From Pyrinomonadaceae bacterium (GTDB taxonomy: Bacteria; Acidobacteriota; Blastocatellia; Pyrinomonadales; Pyrinomonadaceae): a DNA stretch of 64,000 nt. This document shows positions 60,950-64,000 of the stretch, in pieces. The stretch spans positions 372,001 through 436,000 of the forward strand of contig JAJQRF010000004.1 in the NCBI GenBank assembly GCA_021228405.1, given 5' to 3'. The notes beneath the pieces were generated by a model. It was given only the letters and a program-made list of their open reading frames with translations, did not search any database and was not told where the DNA came from. Position 1 is the stretch's first letter. Each line of letters opens with the position of its first letter. Position numbers and translations under genes: made by a program.

Positions 60950-61135
60950 GCGATTGTTTAAGTGATAAATGCGATTGTTATGATGATAACTGCGACTGAC
61001 ACAATGATATGTGCGTTTGTCACAATAATATTTACGATTGTTCAGATGATAACTGCGACTTTCAGGATGATATTTGCAACTTTCAGGATGATAACGGCGA
61101 CTTTCAGGATGATAACGGCGACTGACGGCTATTTA
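60950..61135. repeat. Eight 21-bp direct repeats upstream of the XRE gene
   Basis: Units start at 60950, 60971, 60992, 61013, 61034, 61055, 61076 and 61097, an exact 21-bp period, with a partial unit before (60929-60949) and after (61118-61135). The last complete units read GCGACTTTCAGGATGATAAC plus one base; the early ones are more degenerate (GCGATTGTTATGATGATAAC). Period equals two helical turns, so bound proteins would line up on one face of the DNA. It lacks spacers of unique sequence, so it is not CRISPR. The pattern TTTCA-n-n-n-TGATAT is shared with the array at 15-195. An 80-codon frame across it (from 60962) is only a read-through of the repeat. Confidence 0.92.
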
Positions 61136-61373
61136 AGCATTATGTCTTTGCCCAAAAAGTGCTTAATCGGAGATATTTCTTTCTGCCGCGTCAGCGGCGT
61201 TTGAATTTAGACGTGCGTTGAACCGCACGGTGCAGATTCGTCATATGAACACGCGTCGCGTGAGCGACGCTTGATCTTCACGCGGTTGCAAGTCAATTTT
61301 TTTGCACAAAAATACGGATAATTAATAACCGGGTGATGAAAACCATCCGTTATCAACTATCCGTTATTCGTTA
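61136..61373. repeat. REP-like hairpin cluster (three short palindromes)
   Basis: GCCGCGTCAGCGGC (61185-61198), GTGCGTTGAACCGCAC (61213-61228) and GCGTCGCGTGAGCGACGC (61253-61270) follow each other over about 90 bp, each with a 4-6-nt loop. This order (a G+C-rich palindrome, a GAA-type hairpin, another palindrome) resembles dispersed REP-like elements. No gene is evident in the rest of the interval, which ends with GTTATCAACTATCCGTTAT-type words next to the gnd stop. Confidence 0.78.
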
Positions 61374-62978
61374 TTATTTATCCCAGTCGGGCGTGTGGAA
61401 AACGCCTTCTTTGTCGGTTCTTTGATAAGTGTGCGCGCCGAAAAAGTCGCGTTGGGCTTGAATCAGATTTGCGGGCAGACGCTCCGAACGAAACGCGTCG
61501 AAATACGAAAGCGCGGACGAAAGACAGAGCGACGGGACTTGACTCATCGCAAATTCGTTGTTGATCTTGCACCAGAAATCGCGGTTTTTGCTGAGGATTT
61601 CGGCAAATCTGTCGTCGATAATCAGGTTTACGAGGTCGGGATTCTGGTCGTAAGCGGCACGCATTTCTTCGAGCAAAGCCGAGCGGATGATACAGCCGCC
61701 GCGCCATATTTTCGCGATTTCCGAAAGATGCAGTTCGTATTCCTTTTCCTTTGAAACCGTCTGAAGCAAAGACATTCCCTGCGCGTAGGTGACGATAAAC
61801 GAACTCAAAAGCGTGTGTTTGAGCAGTTCGAGAAATTCGTCCTTGTTCTGCGAAACATCCTTGCGGACGGCTTCGTCGCGCTCTTCGTCGCTCGCAACTT
61901 CCTTTTTATCGCCGATGTTCTGCGCGTCGAGATTTTCCTTGTGATGCTTGCTCACGACCGTTTCGGCGGCGCGTTTTTCGCGTTGCGCTTTCGCCGCGTC
62001 GTGTTCGTGTTCGCTCGAAACGGCGTTGCCGCCGGCGGTCGGCGGATTGGTGATCGCGGGTTCGCCTTTACCGTATTTTTCGGCGATCAAGACCCGCGCT
62101 TCCTTTTGCGCGGAGATTTGACGCATCGAAACCGCGCTGTCGATCGTCGGAATCGGCACGCCGAAATCCATCGCCGCCTGGGAAGTCCATTTGCCCGTTC
62201 CCTTCTGCGCGGCTTTATCGAGAATCATCCCGACCAGCGGTTTGCCCGTTTCAACGTCCGATTTTCTCAAAACTTCCGCCGTGATCTCGACCAGAAACGA
62301 ATTCAACTCGGCATTGTTCCATTCGCCGAACGTCCGGCTCATCGCGTCGTAATCCATCTTCAAAACGCGAAACATAAAATCGTATGTTTCGGCGAGGATT
62401 TGCATCAAGCCGTATTCGATGCCGTTGTGAACCATCTTGACGAAATGCCCCGCCGAACCTTTGCCGACAAACGCCGCACACGCTTCGCCGTTCACTTTGG
62501 CGGACGCGGCTTCGAGAATCTTTTCGACGTGCGCGTAGACTTCGCGCTTGCCGCCGATCATAATGCTCGCGCCGTGCCGCGCGCCTTCTTCGCCGCCCGA
62601 AACGCCGACCCCGAGAAATTCGATGTTCTTTTCCGCGAGAGTTTTTTCGCGCCGTTCGGTTTCGGGAAAATGCGAGTTTCCGCCGTCGATCACGATGTCG
62701 CCCGCATCCAGTTTCGTGAGCAGATCGTTAATGACAATATCGACGACCTGCGCCGGAACGAGAATCATAATCTTGCGCGGACTTTCGAGTTTGCCGAGAA
62801 ATTCATCAAGCGTTTCGCCCGTTTGCAGATCGAAATCCTTGCCTTCTTCGAGCAAAAGCCGACGTTTTTCCGCGTCGAGATCGTATCCGACACCCGAAAA
62901 TCCTTTTTCCGCGACATTCAGCAGAAAATTTCTGCCCATCGTTCCCAAACCGATCATTCCGAATTGTGCTTTTGTCAT
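61374..62978 (-). CDS. gnd: 6-phosphogluconate dehydrogenase, with an insertion
   Basis: 534 residues from the ATG at 62978 ('MTKAQFGMIGLGTMGRNF'); the open frame runs back to 63143 but that part is translated palindrome. The NADP-binding 'GLGTMGRN' (about 10-17), 'MILVPAQVVD', 'DGGNSHFPETERREK', 'VGVSGGEEGARHGASIMIGG', 'KMVHNGIEYGLMQILAETYD' and 'IWRGGCIIRSALL' identify it. It decarboxylates 6-phosphogluconate to ribulose-5-phosphate. A charged Glu/Lys/Asp/His-rich stretch of about 75 residues (302-377) between 'VLIAEKYGKG' and 'DEFLELLKH' is longer than the link in the usual 470-residue enzyme. Confidence 0.95.
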   Translation of the reverse strand: MTKAQFGMIGLGTMGRNFLLNVAEKGFSGVGYDLDAEKRRLLLEEGKDFDLQTGETLDEFLGKLESPRKIMILVPAQVVDIVINDLLTKLDAGDIVIDGGNSHFPETERREKTLAEKNIEFLGVGVSGGEEGARHGASIMIGGKREVYAHVEKILEAASAKVNGEACAAFVGKGSAGHFVKMVHNGIEYGLMQILAETYDFMFRVLKMDYDAMSRTFGEWNNAELNSFLVEITAEVLRKSDVETGKPLVGMILDKAAQKGTGKWTSQAAMDFGVPIPTIDSAVSMRQISAQKEARVLIAEKYGKGEPAITNPPTAGGNAVSSEHEHDAAKAQREKRAAETVVSKHHKENLDAQNIGDKKEVASDEERDEAVRKDVSQNKDEFLELLKHTLLSSFIVTYAQGMSLLQTVSKEKEYELHLSEIAKIWRGGCIIRSALLEEMRAAYDQNPDLVNLIIDDRFAEILSKNRDFWCKINNEFAMSQVPSLCLSSALSYFDAFRSERLPANLIQAQRDFFGAHTYQRTDKEGVFHTPDWDK

Positions 62979-62988
62979 AGAAAATATT

Positions 62989-63083
62989 TTAACGCAAAGG
63001 CGCGAAGTCGCAAGGACGCAAAGTTTTAAAAGTTTACCGTTAATTTCCTTTGCGTCTTTGCACCTTTGCGTCTTTGCGTTAAT
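62989..63083. repeat. Quasi-palindrome in a divergent promoter region
   Basis: Arms 62989-63023 (words AACGCAAAGGCGCGAAG) and 63048-63083 (CTTTGCGTCTTTGCACCTTT) pair with several mismatches around a 24-nt loop. Each arm is a run of a short unit like GCAAAGACG. It lies between gnd and the dehydratase gene, which are divergent, so unlike the other palindromes it is in a likely 5' region. Confidence 0.85.
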
Positions 63084-63092
63084 CTTTCTCTT

Positions 63093-64000
63093 ATGAAAAC
63101 TCTGCTCGAAGCCATTCGCCCGACGACTTTTATCGAATCGCAAAAATTGCGCGATTATTTGGATTTAGACTTAACGCTTGCGTCCGAAACCTTCCAGCAT
63201 ACCGGAAGCTTTAAATTTCGCGCCGCTTACAATCTCGCAGTAAATGTCGAAAACGACGGCATTTTAACCGCTTCGTCCGGAAATTTCGGTCAGGCTCTGG
63301 CTTATGCGTGTAAGCTGACGGGGAAAAAATGTATCGTCGTGATGCCCGAAACTTCGGCGCAGGTCAAGATCGAAGCCATTAAATCTTACGGCGCGACGGT
63401 CGATCTGGTTGATACGAAAACCGTCAAACGCAGTGACCGCGTCGCGCAACTGGCGGCGGAAAATCCCGATTTTTACGTCGCTTCGGCGTATGACGATCTG
63501 TTCGTGATCGACGGAAACGCGAGCATCGGCGACGAATTGGCAAACAGGGATTTCGACGTGATAATCTCGCCCGTCGGCGGCGGCGGTCTGATCTCGGGAA
63601 TCTCGAAAGGATTGTGCCGCAACGGTCATCAGGCAAAACTTTTCGGCGCGGAACCGCTTCTCGCAAACGACGCGGCAAAGTCTTTGAAAGCGGGCGAAAT
63701 CGTTTCCAACGAAACCGAACCGATGACGATCGCCGACGGTGCGCGCACGCTTTCATTGGGTAAACATAACTGGGAAATCATCAAATCGGGCGTGGCGGAA
63801 ATCATCGAAGTTTCTGACGAAAAGATTGCCGAAGCAGTGCGTTTGTTGTTCGGTCTGGCAAATCTGAAATCCGAACCGACCGGCGCGCTGACGCTCGGCG
63901 CGGTGCTCGCAGGTAAAGAGAAATTTGCAGGAAAAAAAGTCTGTGCGATAGTGAGCGGCGGCAATGTTGATGCGGGAATTTACGCCGAAATATTGTTAAG
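63093..64000 (+). CDS. Threonine/serine dehydratase-like PLP enzyme (partial at right edge)
   Basis: 302 complete codons before the window ends. Fold type II PLP enzyme: Lys41 in 'HTGSFKFRAAYN' binds PLP, 'SSGNFGQALAYACKLTG' matches the S-G-N-H/F-G-Q-A motif, and 'SPVGGGGLISGISKGL' is the glycine loop that holds the phosphate. Late 'PTGALTLGAVLAG' and 'CAIVSGGNVD' also fit. Relatives deaminate Thr/Ser or racemise Ser. The start is an ATG just after the palindrome; no ribosome-binding site is visible. C-terminus is cut off by the window edge. Confidence 0.9.
   Translation, partial: MKTLLEAIRPTTFIESQKLRDYLDLDLTLASETFQHTGSFKFRAAYNLAVNVENDGILTASSGNFGQALAYACKLTGKKCIVVMPETSAQVKIEAIKSYGATVDLVDTKTVKRSDRVAQLAAENPDFYVASAYDDLFVIDGNASIGDELANRDFDVIISPVGGGGLISGISKGLCRNGHQAKLFGAEPLLANDAAKSLKAGEIVSNETEPMTIADGARTLSLGKHNWEIIKSGVAEIIEVSDEKIAEAVRLLFGLANLKSEPTGALTLGAVLAGKEKFAGKKVCAIVSGGNVDAGIYAEILL

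Noticed and set aside
60962-61204. 80-codon open frame across the 21-bp array
   Set aside because: The protein is a 7-residue echo of the DNA repeat (for example MITATFR), with no ribosome-binding site.
61815-63029. 404-codon plus-strand frame antisense to gnd
   Set aside because: gnd on the minus strand has full family motifs; the plus frame has no recognisable domain and reflects codon bias.
62979-63143. N-terminal extension of gnd
   Set aside because: It translates the palindrome, and the family N-terminus begins at 62978.
1-64000. tRNA, rRNA, insertion sequence or prophage genes
   Set aside because: No cloverleaf, rRNA-like stretch, transposase, integrase or phage structural gene was recognised by eye. 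Small RNAs could be missed.

Overview
The window looks like chromosome of a Gram-negative member of the Acidobacteriota, most likely Blastocatellia or a close relative. The grounds are gene content, not a search: four lipid A/LPS export genes (lpxD, lpxB, lpxC, lptD), a PD40-propeller protein with a Solibacter-type C-terminal domain, an ECF sigma factor of the acidobacterial/planctomycete type coupled to a Ser/Thr kinase with TPRs, many secreted proteins ending their signal peptide in A-Q, and intergenic gaps filled with long quasi-palindromes. I saw no rRNA, tRNA, CRISPR array, insertion sequence or prophage.

Layout. 1-430: array of 20-bp degenerate direct repeats, then an AT-rich gap. 431-7497: EamA transporter, STAS protein, lpxD, lpxB and a large secreted PD40 protein. 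7737-10333: branched-chain aminotransferase and a membrane-bound spermidine-synthase-like protein. 10651-17486: six co-directional genes of mostly unknown function (small cytosolic protein, secreted possible outer-membrane protein, polytopic coiled-coil membrane protein, secreted DUF3616-like protein, papain-like protease, peptidoglycan-binding LAS-type peptidase). This is the least explained block and my best candidate for an undescribed envelope system. 17514-22111: lptD, an NtrC-type regulator and a lipoprotein. 22252-32197: methylmalonyl-CoA mutase in two pieces 5.3 kb apart, two conserved small genes, YdeI, GNAT, sialate O-acetylesterase, sterol desaturase-like, DUF3298-like, two secreted WDGTKW-motif proteins and the AtuA (DUF1446) large domain. 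32280-38116 (minus): a packed operon of NUDIX, DUF1648, the small AtuA domain, S41 and M28 peptidases and enoyl-CoA hydratase. 38189-46958: secreted unknown, TMTC-like TPR membrane protein, lipoprotein methyltransferase, short enoyl-CoA hydratase, VanW-glycosyltransferase fusion, pyrophosphatase, cupin and acyl-CoA carboxylase beta subunit. 47121-54226: metzincin protease, ATP-grasp-like, EVE, unknown protein, ECF sigma factor and kinase. 54300-64000: TPR protein, lpxC, a YdeP-type molybdoenzyme followed by mobA, SpoIIAA-like protein, XRE regulator with a 21-bp repeat array upstream, 6-phosphogluconate dehydrogenase with an insertion, and a PLP dehydratase running off the end.

How it fits together. 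Mutase, AtuA pieces, carboxyltransferase and enoyl-CoA hydratases suggest acyl-CoA catabolism (propionyl-CoA, branched-chain or isoprenoid) spread over several loci. The lpx/lpt genes give lipid A synthesis and export. The secreted peptidases and esterase suggest scavenging of peptides and glycans. The two repeat arrays, 61 kb apart and of the same sequence family and orientation, are the most striking non-coding signal.
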